A DNA stretch of 58,237 bases from Lautropia sp. (GTDB lineage: Bacteria; Pseudomonadota; Gammaproteobacteria; Burkholderiales; Burkholderiaceae_E). Within the stretch, counting starts at the first letter, position 1, and each line of letters begins with the position of its first letter. The stretch is taken from the NCBI GenBank assembly GCA_030532425.1, contig JAUNLD010000002.1, forward strand, positions 34,628 through 92,864, given 5' to 3'. Below, piece after piece: positions 26,100 to 34,681 of the stretch. The notes below the pieces were generated by a model that searched no databases, was not told where the DNA came from, and was given only the letters and a program-made list of their open reading frames with translations. The position numbers and the translations under genes are program-made.

Positions 26100-27986
26100 T
26101 CATGCGCTGCTGGCACCGCGCGCCGGCTTGCGCAGGATCATCCCGCCCCACGGCGGCAGCACCAGGCGGCCCAGGCGGTTGATGGTGCCGTCGGTGACGC
26201 CACTGCCGGTATCGGGCGTGGCGTGCTGCCACGTGCGTGGCAGTTCGACGCTGGCTTTCCTGCCGCTGAAATTGAAGGCGCACAGGAAGGCATCTTCGCC
26301 CGCCAGCGTGCGCTGATAGGCCAGCACCTGCGGGTGGCGTGGCAGCAGTTTCAGCTCGCCCCTGATGAGGGTGGGCTGCTGTCGGCGCCAGTGCAGCAGG
26401 CGGCGGTAATGGGCCAGCATCGAGTGCCTGTCGCGCTCCTGCTGGTCGACCGCCAGCGGGCGGTGCTCGGGCGCCACCGGCAGCCAGGTGTGTGCCGCCT
26501 CGGAAAAACCGGCCTGCGTACCCTTCTTTTGCCAGGGGAAGGGGGTGCGGCAGCCGTCGCGCCCCTTCACGTCGGGCCACAGGTTGATGCCTTGCGGGTC
26601 GACCAGCGCCTCGAAGGGCAGCTCGACATCGTTCAGGCCCAGTTCATCGCCCTGATAGATGCAGGGGGTGCCGCGCAGCGTCAGCTGCATCGCCACCGCC
26701 AGACGGGCCAGCGCCTGCCCACCTTCCTGGCCGCCCCAGCGGGTGACGATGCGTTCGCAATCGTGGTTGGAAATGGGCCACGAGGGCCAGCCGTCGGTCA
26801 CCTTTTTGCCAAAGCGGTGCAGCACGTTGTGCAGATAGGGCGCCGAGTGGCCGTGGCCCAGCAGCTCGAAGCTGTAGGCCATGTGCAGCTTGTCGCCATC
26901 GGCCGTGTAGTCGGCCATCACCTTCAGGCTGTCGTCATCGCCGACTTCGCCCACCATGGTGGTGTCGGGGTACTGGTCGAGCAGCGCACGCATCCGTTGC
27001 AGGAAGCGCAGGTTTTCGGGCTGGGTCTTGTCGTACCTGTGCCACTGCCAGGTGTAGGGGTTGGCCGGGTTCATGCTGGTGCCATCTTCGGCGTGCATGC
27101 CACGTGCGGGGTTGTCCTGCAGGCCCTGGCTGTGGAAGTAGAAGTTGACGGTATCCAGCCGGAAACCATCCACCCCCAGCTCCAGCCAGAACTTCATGTC
27201 GGCCAGCAGCGCATCCTGCACCTTGGGGTTGTGCAGGTTCAGGTCGGGCTGGCTGGTGAGGAAGTTGTGAAGGTAATACTGGCAGCGCCGGGTGTCCCAC
27301 TGCCAGGCACTGCCACCAAAGATGGCCAGCCAGTTGTTGGGGGGCGAGCCATCCTTTCTGGCATCGGCCCAGACATACCAGTCGGCCCTGGGGTTGGTGC
27401 GGTTTTTGCGGCTTTCGACGAACCACGGATGCTGGTCGGAGGTGTGCGACAGCACCTGGTCGATCATCACCTTCAGGCCCAGCTCGTGGGCGCGGGCCAC
27501 CAGGGCACGGAAGTCGTCGAGGGTGCCGAACATCGGATCGACGTCGCGGTAGTCGGAGACGTCGTAGCCGAAGTCCTTCATCGGGCTCTTGAAGAAGGGC
27601 GAGAGCCAGATGGCATCGACACCGAGGCGGGCGACGTAATCGAGGCGGCGGGTGATGCCGGGCAGGTCGCCGATGCCGTCGCCGTTGCTGTCCTGATAGC
27701 TGCGCGGATAGATCTGGTAGATGACGCCGCCCCGCCACCATTCGCTGTTGGGGGCCTTGCGGCGTCGTGAGACGGGGGGGCTGGCCGGCGCGGTACGCGA
27801 TCCTGGAGCGGTGCGCGATGTCGGGCTGGCGGCAGGCTTGCGTGTGCGGCGTGCACCGGACGCATCTGGCCCGGCCGTGGGCTTGGTGACGGGTTTGCGG
27901 CCCCGGTGTGGTGCAGCGGGGCTGGCGGCAGCCATCTTGCGTGAACGGGGAGAGGCGGAAGCGGGGGCTTTGGTTCGCGTGGCCAT
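26100..27986 (-). CDS. GH13 alpha-glucosidase, copy 1, with basic N-terminal tail
   Basis: A 628-residue glycoside hydrolase family 13 enzyme. Residues 1-77 form a low-complexity Arg/Lys/Ala/Pro/Ser tail with no signal peptide; the (beta/alpha)8 catalytic domain follows from PNSEWWRGGVIYQIYPRSYQ. Catalytic residues are the nucleophile Asp278 in GFRLDTVN and the acid/base Glu347 in MVGEVGDD, with the conserved VLSHTSDQHPWF and SNHDCERIVTRW. The sequence is of the exo-acting alpha-glucosidase/oligo-1,6-glucosidase type (close in feel to GH13_23), so it should release glucose from short alpha-glucosides in the cytoplasm. It lies after the sugar ABC operon, beyond a terminator. Its 5' catalytic part is identical in DNA to that of copy 2. 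Confidence 0.9.
   Translation of the reverse strand: MATRTKAPASASPRSRKMAAASPAAPHRGRKPVTKPTAGPDASGARRTRKPAASPTSRTAPGSRTAPASPPVSRRRKAPNSEWWRGGVIYQIYPRSYQDSNGDGIGDLPGITRRLDYVARLGVDAIWLSPFFKSPMKDFGYDVSDYRDVDPMFGTLDDFRALVARAHELGLKVMIDQVLSHTSDQHPWFVESRKNRTNPRADWYVWADARKDGSPPNNWLAIFGGSAWQWDTRRCQYYLHNFLTSQPDLNLHNPKVQDALLADMKFWLELGVDGFRLDTVNFYFHSQGLQDNPARGMHAEDGTSMNPANPYTWQWHRYDKTQPENLRFLQRMRALLDQYPDTTMVGEVGDDDSLKVMADYTADGDKLHMAYSFELLGHGHSAPYLHNVLHRFGKKVTDGWPSWPISNHDCERIVTRWGGQEGGQALARLAVAMQLTLRGTPCIYQGDELGLNDVELPFEALVDPQGINLWPDVKGRDGCRTPFPWQKKGTQAGFSEAAHTWLPVAPEHRPLAVDQQERDRHSMLAHYRRLLHWRRQQPTLIRGELKLLPRHPQVLAYQRTLAGEDAFLCAFNFSGRKASVELPRTWQHATPDTGSGVTDGTINRLGRLVLPPWGGMILRKPARGASSA
26905..27764 (-). 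repeat. 860-bp tract identical to the second GH13 gene
   Basis: By direct reading, this stretch matches 30224-31083 with a constant offset of 3319 bp and no difference seen; the edges are sharp (C/G mismatch at 26904, complete divergence beyond 27764). It covers the first half of the catalytic domain. Confidence 0.85.
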
Positions 27987-28093
27987 GAAAGCTCTCTGCA
28001 AAAAACGTGCGTCTAGACTAGCACCAAAGCGTGCCGGCCAAGCGGATGCCTGCTGATGATTGCGGACAAAAGCGGGAGGGCCGCTTGGTGGCA

Positions 28094-28128
28094 ACAAAAA
28101 GGGGCCAGGTCGGCAAGACCGTGGCCCC
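28094..28128 (-). terminator. Terminator after the ABC transporter ATPase gene
   Basis: On the minus strand GGGGCCA-type arms (28122-28128 with 28101-28107) plus an inner GGTC/GACC pair form a stem, followed by five Ts (28096-28100 on the plus strand read as A). It closes the sugar-transport operon before the second GH13 gene. Confidence 0.75.
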
Positions 28129-28187
28129 GGGGTGCGTGAGGCGGCGGGTGAGGCCTGTTCGGGGCCACACCGCTTGCCGGCACTGGC

Positions 28188-29348
28188 TCAGTGATTGGGA
28201 TGTGCGCCCGGATCGGAGGGCAGCAGCACTGTGCGGGTGCAGGCGTCCTCGTTGTCGTCAAAGACGTGCAGGTGATTTTCACGCAGCTTCAGGTGCACCG
28301 GCTGGCCCACTTCCTGCGAGGCGTAGTTGGGTACCTTGGCCGTGAACAGGCCGGCGCTGGGCACTTCGGTTTCGATGTAGAGGTAGGACGAATCGCCCAC
28401 GCGTTCGATGTGTGAGATCAGCCCCGAGATCACGTTCTGCCCCGGGCCGCTGGTGATCTCGACGCGCTCGGGGCGGATGCCTACCCGCACATTGCTGCCG
28501 GCCGCCAGGTGGGCAGCATCGACACGGGCGCGCACCGGCACCTTGCCGATGCGGATGTCGGCCGTTTCGTTGTTGCCCTGCTCCAGCGTGCCGGGCAGGA
28601 TGTTCATCTTGGGCGAGCCGATGAATTCGGCCACGAACAGGCTGTTGGGGCGGTGGTAAAGCATCAGCGGCGAGCCGGCCTGCGCCACCGACCCCCGCTT
28701 GACGACGCGTTCGCCGCTGTGCAGCAGCACGATCTTGTCGGCCAGCGTCATGGCCTCGATCTGGTCGTGGGTCACGTAGATCATGCTGGCGGTGCCGATG
28801 CGCTGGTGGAGTTTGGCAATTTCCAGCCGGGTCTGCACCCGCAGCGCGGCGTCCAGGTTCGACAGCGGTTCGTCGAACAGGAAGACCTTCGGGTCCTTGA
28901 CGATGGCCCGGCCGATGGCCACGCGCTGACGCTGCCCCCCCGACAGGGCCTTGGGCAGACGGTCGAGCAGGGGCGTCAGTTGCAGCGCGCGCGCCGCCTC
29001 GTTCACGCGGCGGTCGATCTCGGCCTTGTCGCTGTGCATCACCTTCAGGCCAAAAGCCATGTTCTCGCGCACCGTCATGTGCGGATACAGCGCATAGCTC
29101 TGGAACACCATCGCCACGCCGCGCTCGGACGGGTGCTTGTCGTTGACGCGCTCGCCGTTGATGTAAAGGTCGCCCTGGGTGATGTCTTCCAGCCCCGCCA
29201 CCATCCGCAGCAGCGTGGATTTGCCGCAGCCCGACGGGCCGACGAAGACGCAGAATTCGCCCGGCTCGATCACCAGGTTGGCGTTGTTGATGGTGATGCT
29301 TTGCGGCGTGTATTTCTTGGTGACGTTCTTGAACTCGATCTTGGACAT
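28188..29348 (-). CDS. Sugar ABC transporter ATPase (MalK/UgpC/AglK family)
   Basis: A 386-residue ATP-binding subunit that powers the sugar importer encoded upstream. Walker A GPSGCGKSTLL, the Q-loop FQSYALYPHMTV, signature LSGGQRQRVAIGRA, Walker B VFLFDEPLSNLDA and the switch VTHDQIEAM are all intact, followed by the C-terminal MalK-type regulatory OB domain (GIRPERVEI, LKLRENHLHVFD). Family length is 355-390. The ATG at 29348 has no strong ribosome site. It is the last gene of the unit binding protein-permease-permease-GH13-ATPase, and a terminator follows 60 bp after its stop. Confidence 0.93.
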   Translation of the reverse strand: MSKIEFKNVTKKYTPQSITINNANLVIEPGEFCVFVGPSGCGKSTLLRMVAGLEDITQGDLYINGERVNDKHPSERGVAMVFQSYALYPHMTVRENMAFGLKVMHSDKAEIDRRVNEAARALQLTPLLDRLPKALSGGQRQRVAIGRAIVKDPKVFLFDEPLSNLDAALRVQTRLEIAKLHQRIGTASMIYVTHDQIEAMTLADKIVLLHSGERVVKRGSVAQAGSPLMLYHRPNSLFVAEFIGSPKMNILPGTLEQGNNETADIRIGKVPVRARVDAAHLAAGSNVRVGIRPERVEITSGPGQNVISGLISHIERVGDSSYLYIETEVPSAGLFTAKVPNYASQEVGQPVHLKLRENHLHVFDDNEDACTRTVLLPSDPGAHPNH

Positions 29349-29430
29349 GATGGGATCTTCGGTTCGGCGTGGTTCGGTGTGGCCGATGCTGCGCCGTGCT
29401 GGCATCGGCCGTTGTCGTGTCGGCGGCGGA

Positions 29431-31236
29431 TCAGCGTTTGCCGGTGGGGCCCGTCAGCACCGCACCGCCGAAGGGCGGCAGATGCAGGCTGCCGGCCTTC
29501 AGGCGGGCGCCGCGCAGGCCGCAGCCCGGGTCGATGTCGGCCTGATGCCAGGCGGAGGGCAGCGGCAGGGTGGCTTTCCTGCCGCTCAGGTTGAAGACGC
29601 AGAGCAGGCGCGCATCGTCCAGCCGGCGCTCGAAGGCCAGGCACTGCGCATGGGCCGGCAACACCCTGATGCTGCCCTTGATGAGGGCCGGGTGCTGACG
29701 GCGCCAGGCCAGCAGGCGGCGATAGAAGTGCAGCAGCGAATCGGGGTCGGCTTCCTGCTGGTCGACCGCCAGCGCCCGGTGCTCGTCGACCACGGGCAGC
29801 CAGGTCTCCCTGGCCCCGGAAAAACCGGCGTGTGCCTTGGCCTGTTGCCACGGAAAGGGCGTGCGGCAACCGTCACGGCCCTTGAAGCGGGGCCACATCG
29901 TGATGCCGTAGGGATCGCGCAGCTGCTCTAAACGCAGCTCGGCCTCGGGCAGGCCCAGCTCGTCGCCCTGGTAGAGGCAGGGGCTGCCGCGCATCGTCAT
30001 CTGCAGCACGGCGGCCAGGCGTTGCAGGCGCGCATCGGGCGCCCCCTTGTGGTTCCAGCGGCTGGCCAGACGCATGCAGTCGTGATTGGTCAGTGCCCAC
30101 GAGGGCCAGCCATCGCCGACGATGCGCACGAAGCGCGAGAAGACCCGGTGCAGGTTGGTGGACGAATAATCCTTGCCCAGCAGCTCGAAGCAATAGGCCA
30201 TGTGCAGCTTGTCGCCATCGGCGGTGTAGTCGGCCATCACCTTCAGGCTGTCGTCATCGCCGACTTCGCCCACCATGGTGGTGTCGGGGTACTGGTCGAG
30301 CAGCGCACGCATCCGTTGCAGGAAGCGCAGGTTTTCGGGCTGGGTCTTGTCGTACCTGTGCCACTGCCAGGTGTAGGGGTTGGCCGGGTTCATGCTGGTG
30401 CCATCTTCGGCGTGCATGCCACGTGCGGGGTTGTCCTGCAGGCCCTGGCTGTGGAAGTAGAAGTTGACGGTATCCAGCCGGAAACCATCCACCCCCAGCT
30501 CCAGCCAGAACTTCATGTCGGCCAGCAGCGCATCCTGCACCTTGGGGTTGTGCAGGTTCAGGTCGGGCTGGCTGGTGAGGAAGTTGTGAAGGTAATACTG
30601 GCAGCGCCGGGTGTCCCACTGCCAGGCACTGCCACCAAAGATGGCCAGCCAGTTGTTGGGGGGCGAGCCATCCTTTCTGGCATCGGCCCAGACATACCAG
30701 TCGGCCCTGGGGTTGGTGCGGTTTTTGCGGCTTTCGACGAACCACGGATGCTGGTCGGAGGTGTGCGACAGCACCTGGTCGATCATCACCTTCAGGCCCA
30801 GCTCGTGGGCGCGGGCCACCAGGGCACGGAAGTCGTCGAGGGTGCCGAACATCGGATCGACGTCGCGGTAGTCGGAGACGTCGTAGCCGAAGTCCTTCAT
30901 CGGGCTCTTGAAGAAGGGCGAGAGCCAGATGGCATCGACACCGAGGCGGGCGACGTAATCGAGGCGGCGGGTGATGCCGGGCAGGTCGCCGATGCCGTCG
31001 CCGTTGCTGTCCTGATAGCTGCGCGGATAGATCTGGTAGATGACGCCGCCCCGCCACCATTCGCTGTTGGGGGCCTTGCGGCGGGCACGGCGGACCGGCG
31101 CGGCTGGCGGAACGGATGCCGTGCGGCGGCGGGAGGAGGCCGTGGCCACGGTGGCGGCCGGGGACACCTTGCGGGGGCGGACGGCGGCGGCCGGCTTGCG
31201 GCCGCGGCCGGTGGCGCTGTTTTTCTTCGTGTTCAT
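29431..31236 (-). CDS. GH13 alpha-glucosidase, copy 2 (AglA position), with basic N-terminal tail
   Basis: A 601-residue paralogue of copy 1. Residues 1-54 are a basic low-complexity tail (RGRKPAAAVRPRKV, VRRARRKAPNSEWW at its end) with no export signal. Catalytic Asp255 (GFRLDTVN) and Glu324 (MVGEVGDD) are intact. The N-terminal 270 residues of the catalytic domain equal those of copy 1, but from CFELLGKDYSSTNLHRVF onward the two proteins differ clearly. The ATG lies seven bases after the stop of the second permease, so it is firmly part of the uptake operon, in the place that aglA has in the rhizobial aglEFGAK operon. It probably hydrolyses the imported alpha-glucoside. Confidence 0.92.
   Translation of the reverse strand: MNTKKNSATGRGRKPAAAVRPRKVSPAATVATASSRRRTASVPPAAPVRRARRKAPNSEWWRGGVIYQIYPRSYQDSNGDGIGDLPGITRRLDYVARLGVDAIWLSPFFKSPMKDFGYDVSDYRDVDPMFGTLDDFRALVARAHELGLKVMIDQVLSHTSDQHPWFVESRKNRTNPRADWYVWADARKDGSPPNNWLAIFGGSAWQWDTRRCQYYLHNFLTSQPDLNLHNPKVQDALLADMKFWLELGVDGFRLDTVNFYFHSQGLQDNPARGMHAEDGTSMNPANPYTWQWHRYDKTQPENLRFLQRMRALLDQYPDTTMVGEVGDDDSLKVMADYTADGDKLHMAYCFELLGKDYSSTNLHRVFSRFVRIVGDGWPSWALTNHDCMRLASRWNHKGAPDARLQRLAAVLQMTMRGSPCLYQGDELGLPEAELRLEQLRDPYGITMWPRFKGRDGCRTPFPWQQAKAHAGFSGARETWLPVVDEHRALAVDQQEADPDSLLHFYRRLLAWRRQHPALIKGSIRVLPAHAQCLAFERRLDDARLLCVFNLSGRKATLPLPSAWHQADIDPGCGLRGARLKAGSLHLPPFGGAVLTGPTGKR
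30224..31083 (-). repeat. 860-bp tract identical to the first GH13 gene
   Basis: Partner of 26905-27764, same orientation. Identity ends exactly where the basic tail begins on one side and in the middle of the catalytic domain on the other. Confidence 0.85.
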
Positions 31237-31243
31237 GGGTGAC

Positions 31244-32089
31244 TCATCCCTTGACGGCGCCGGCGGTCAGACCGGAGACGATCTTCTTCTGGAAGGCGAT
31301 CACCAGGCCGATCAGCGGCAGCGTGACGATGACCGAGGCGGCCATGATCTTGCCCCAGGGAATGTCGTACTTGCTGGCGCCTGACAGCAGCGAGATCGAC
31401 ACGGGCACGGTGCGCTCATCGTTGTTGACGATGAAGGTGAGGGCAAAGAGGAACTCGTTCCAGGCGGCGATGAAGGCCAGCAGCCCGGTCGAGACCAGTG
31501 CCGGCCACAAGAGTGGCATGAACACGTCCTTGATGATCTGCCACGGCGTGCAGCCGTCCATGATGGCAGCCTCTTCCAGCTCGGCCGGCAGCTGGGCCAT
31601 GAAGGTGGTGAGTACCCACACGGTGAAGGGCAGGGTGAAGATCATGTAGGGAAGGATCAGGCCCAGTGCCTTGTCGTACAGGCCAAAGGCACGGATCAGC
31701 TCGAACATGCCGCCCAGCACCGCCACCTGCGGAAACATCGACACGCCCAGGATGGCGGCCAGCAGCAGGCCACGGCCCTTGAACTGGATGCGGCCCAGCG
31801 CATAGGCGGCCGTCACGCTCAGGAAGAGCGACAGGGCCACCACCCCGGTGGACACCAGGATCGAGTTGAGCAGGTGCCGCCCGAAGGGCTGCTCGGCCAG
31901 CGTGAACAGCGAGATGTAGTTTTCCAGGCTGGGGTTCTTGGGCAGCAGGTCGGGGCTGAACAGCTCGGAGCCGGTTTTCAGCGAGGTGGTGATGGCGTAC
32001 AGGAAGGGAAAGACGCAGATCACCGTGATGATGGCCGAGGCCACGTAGGTGGCGATGATGCCCAGCCTTTTTTGCGTTGCGTAGTTCAT
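31244..32089 (-). CDS. Sugar ABC transporter permease (MalG/AglG type)
   Basis: A 281-residue inner-membrane protein with six helices, starting MNYATQKRLGIIATYVASAIITVICVFPFLYAITTSLKT. The cytoplasmic coupling loop, the EAA motif, reads EEAAIMDGCTPWQIIKDVFMPLLWPAL near residues 180-205 and contacts the ATPase. Length is normal for MalG-like permeases. I chose the ATG at 32089, with AGGA about 12 bases upstream; a longer frame has no support. It lies 28 bp from the first permease and seven bases from the GH13 gene. Confidence 0.93.
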   Translation of the reverse strand: MNYATQKRLGIIATYVASAIITVICVFPFLYAITTSLKTGSELFSPDLLPKNPSLENYISLFTLAEQPFGRHLLNSILVSTGVVALSLFLSVTAAYALGRIQFKGRGLLLAAILGVSMFPQVAVLGGMFELIRAFGLYDKALGLILPYMIFTLPFTVWVLTTFMAQLPAELEEAAIMDGCTPWQIIKDVFMPLLWPALVSTGLLAFIAAWNEFLFALTFIVNNDERTVPVSISLLSGASKYDIPWGKIMAASVIVTLPLIGLVIAFQKKIVSGLTAGAVKG

Positions 32090-32117
32090 GTTTGCTTCGT
32101 CCTGAAAGGTGGGGGCG

Positions 32118-33029
32118 TCAGTCCTGCTTGCCACGCATGAACTTCATGTAGGCCAGCGTGCACAGCGAGATGATGAGGAACAGGGCCGTCGAGGCGGCAG
32201 AGCCATAGCCCATGTAGCCGTTCTCGACCATTTCCCGTTGCACGAAGCCCGACATCGAGATGGTGGAGGTGCTGGACGAGGTCAGCACGTAGATCAGGTC
32301 GAAGATGCGCAGCGCATCGAGCAGGCGGAAGATCACGGCCACCATCAGCGCGGGCTTGATGAAGGGCAGCGTCACCTTCCAGAACACGCGCCACGGGCTG
32401 ACGCCATCCACCTTGGCGGCTTCGTAGCAGTCCTTGGGCACGGTTTGCAGTGCGGCCAGGATCAGCAGCGCCATGAACGGGACGGTCTTCCAGACATCGA
32501 CGAAGATCACCGTCCACATCGCCCATTGTGGTGAGGCCGTCCAGGCGATGTTGTGGTCGATGATGCCGAGTGAGCGCAACCAGTTGTTGGCCAGGCCAAA
32601 CTGGTCGTGCAGCATCCAGCCCCACATCTTGGCCGAGACGATGGTGGGAATGGCCCAGGGCACCAGCACGGCCGCACGCACCAGCATCCGGCCGCGGAAT
32701 TCCTGGTTGAGCAGCAGCGCCACCCCCAGGCCCAGCACCGTTTCCAGCGACACCGAGATCAGCGCAAACCACAGCGTGTTGCGGATGGAGATGCCCCAGT
32801 CGCTGTTCCAGAAGCCTTCGGTGTAGTTGGGGTTGCCAAACAGGCCGTATTCACCCCAGTAGTTTTCGAGGCCGACGAATTCGGCGACCTCGATGTTGTC
32901 GATGTTGGCGTTGGTGAAGCTGAACCAGATGGTGCGGGCCAGCGGCCAGACGGCCACGGCCAGCAGGGTGATGAGCATGGGCGTGAGGAACAGCCATGCC
33001 TGGCGGGTGCGGCGTGATGCTTGTGCCAT
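32118..33029 (-). CDS. Sugar ABC transporter permease (MalF/AglF type)
   Basis: A 303-residue six-helix permease beginning RRTRQAWLFLTPMLITLLAVAVWPLARTIWFSFT, with the EAA loop YEAAKVDGVSPWRVFWKVTLPFIKPAL near residues 210-236. With the MalG-like partner it forms the membrane channel for the imported sugar. It is separated from the binding-protein gene by 143 bp containing a hairpin terminator, so its expression should be lower than that of the binding protein. Confidence 0.93.
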   Translation of the reverse strand: MAQASRRTRQAWLFLTPMLITLLAVAVWPLARTIWFSFTNANIDNIEVAEFVGLENYWGEYGLFGNPNYTEGFWNSDWGISIRNTLWFALISVSLETVLGLGVALLLNQEFRGRMLVRAAVLVPWAIPTIVSAKMWGWMLHDQFGLANNWLRSLGIIDHNIAWTASPQWAMWTVIFVDVWKTVPFMALLILAALQTVPKDCYEAAKVDGVSPWRVFWKVTLPFIKPALMVAVIFRLLDALRIFDLIYVLTSSSTSTISMSGFVQREMVENGYMGYGSAASTALFLIISLCTLAYMKFMRGKQD

Positions 33030-33069
33030 GATGTTCTCGTGGAGGTTCTTGGGCAGGATGGGCCACCCA

Positions 33070-33103
33070 GAAAAAAGCCCGCGCGGCGGTTGCAGCGCGG
33101 GCC
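33070..33103 (-). terminator. Intra-operon terminator between binding protein and permease genes
   Basis: On the minus strand GCCCGCGC and GCGCGGGC (plus-strand 95-102 and 77-84 of 33000) form an 8-bp stem with a 10-base loop, followed by six Ts (33071-33076). It is placed right after the binding-protein gene, where partial termination would give an excess of binding protein over permease, as is known for many sugar ABC operons. Confidence 0.8.
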
Positions 33104-33172
33104 TTGAGCGGATGGACGGGGCAGCGATTGCGGCCCCGCTGGGTCCCTGCCGGGCAGGGATTCAGTCAGGTT

Positions 33173-34438
33173 TTACCACTTGCCGCGCTGCACGCGCTTG
33201 AGCTTGCCTTCAAGCTTCTTGACGGCATCGGCACCGGTGGCGTGACCGCTGAGCACGTCGTGGGCGGCATTCCAGAAGTTCTGGCTGACCTCGTTGTACT
33301 TCAGGCCGGTGACGCTGGACGGACGCGGCACGGCGCTGGCCAGCACGTCGTACAGCTCGCCAAAGAAGGGATTGGCGGTCAGCACTTCCTTGTCCTTGTA
33401 CAGCTCGGGGTAGGTGGGGTTGTACGAACCTTCGATGGCGCGGCGCTTCTGCATGTCCTTGCTGGTGAGGAACATGACCAGATCGGCGGCCAGATCGGGG
33501 TTGGCCGAGTACTTGGAGACGGCCAGCTGCCAGCCACCCAGTGTGGCGGCCTGACCGTTTTCGCCTCCCGGCATCACGGCCACGCCCACCTTGTCCTTCA
33601 CGCGGCTGTCGGCACCCTGTGCCAGCGACCAGGCATAGGGCCAGTTGCGCATGAAGGCGGCCTTGCCGTTCTGGAAGACGCCACGGGCATCTTCTTCGGC
33701 GTAGTTGAGCACACCCTGCGGCGAGATCGTGCCCACCCACTTGGCGGCCATGTCGAGCGCCTGGGCGGCCTTGTCGTTGTTGATGGTGATGGCACCGCTG
33801 TCGGCATCGACGATGGTGCCGCCGCCGTAGCTGTAGACCCATTCCAGCGCGCCGCAGGTCAGGCCCTCATAGGCCTTGCCCTGCCAGACGAAGCCCTGGA
33901 AATCCTTGTCGCCGGCCTTGCGCTCGCCGTCCTGGATGAGGGCAGCGGTCTTCTCGAAGTCGGCCCAGGTCTTGGGCACGGGCTGCTTGTACTTTTCAAG
34001 CAGATCCTTGCGGTAGTAAAGCAGGCCTGCGTCGGTGAACCACGGCATGGCCACCAGCTTGCCATCGATGGTGTTGTTCTTGACGATGGCGGGGAAGTGT
34101 TCCTTGATGTTGTCCTTGGCGTAGGGCGTGAGATCCAGCAGATGGTTGCCGATCATGCCGGGCCACACCACGTCGACCGTCACGATGTCGACTTCCTTCG
34201 ACTTGGCGGCAAACATCTTGCGATACAGGCCGAGGATGTCGGTACTGGAGGAAGGGATCGACAGCTGCTTGACTTCATGGCCGGTCTTTTGCGACCACTC
34301 GGCGATCGCGCGCTTGCAGAACTCGTAATCCTGGCCAACGGTGCCGCAGGAAACGGTCAGGGTGGCGGCCTGAACCATGCCGGCGGTCAGGGCCACGGCA
34401 GCGCCCGTTGCCAGCTTGAAAGTCATCTTCATCGTCAT
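33173..34438 (-). CDS. Sugar ABC transporter substrate-binding protein (AglE/ThuE-like)
   Basis: A 421-residue periplasmic binding protein with a clear signal peptide (KMTFKLATGAAVALTAGMVQAA) and the family-1 fold: TLTVSCGTVGQDYEFCKRAIAEWSQKTGHEV at the mature N-terminus, DIVTVDVVWPGMIGNHLLDLTPY, FTDAGLLYYRKDLLEKY and GGWQLAVSKYSANPDLAADLV. It delivers the sugar to the two permeases encoded next. Two Cys residues lie near the mature N-terminus (SCGT, EFCKR) and may form a disulfide. Size and the gene order suggest an alpha-glucoside (trehalose, maltose or sucrose) as ligand. Three ATGs lie close together (34438, 34432, 34426); GGAG just upstream suits the first two. Confidence 0.92.
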   Translation of the reverse strand: MTMKMTFKLATGAAVALTAGMVQAATLTVSCGTVGQDYEFCKRAIAEWSQKTGHEVKQLSIPSSSTDILGLYRKMFAAKSKEVDIVTVDVVWPGMIGNHLLDLTPYAKDNIKEHFPAIVKNNTIDGKLVAMPWFTDAGLLYYRKDLLEKYKQPVPKTWADFEKTAALIQDGERKAGDKDFQGFVWQGKAYEGLTCGALEWVYSYGGGTIVDADSGAITINNDKAAQALDMAAKWVGTISPQGVLNYAEEDARGVFQNGKAAFMRNWPYAWSLAQGADSRVKDKVGVAVMPGGENGQAATLGGWQLAVSKYSANPDLAADLVMFLTSKDMQKRRAIEGSYNPTYPELYKDKEVLTANPFFGELYDVLASAVPRPSSVTGLKYNEVSQNFWNAAHDVLSGHATGADAVKKLEGKLKRVQRGKW

Positions 34439-34519
34439 CTGCTCCGTGTGGATGCACGAATGGGTTGAGGTGCAGCAACAATCATATAGAAAATATGCGC
34501 GTGACTTTATATCGCCGGC

Positions 34520-34537
34520 ATCAGTGTTTACCCTGAT
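34520..34537. promoter_or_regulatory. Inverted repeat, possible operator
   Basis: ATCAG, eight bases, CTGAT, set in AT-rich DNA about 85 bp upstream of the binding-protein start. Likely a regulator site for the sugar operon, but short. Confidence 0.35.
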
Positions 34538-34631
34538 AAAACGGGGCGTCTGGCCGTTCTGGCCCTGTTGCAGTGCGGCTTGCCATGTTGCGCACGGTGC
34601 GTGTGCCAAAGCCCCTTGGCACCAACAGGTA

Positions 34632-34648
34632 TTCATCATCCTGATGAA
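34632..34648. promoter_or_regulatory. Perfect 17-bp palindrome, possible operator
   Basis: TTCATCA-tcc-TGATGAA: seven-base arms matching perfectly around a three-base centre. The arms contain the same TGAT core as the repeat at 34520, 95 bp away. Confidence 0.4.
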
Positions 34649-34681
34649 AAGCGGGCGCTCATGCGCATGAACACGCCGTCG

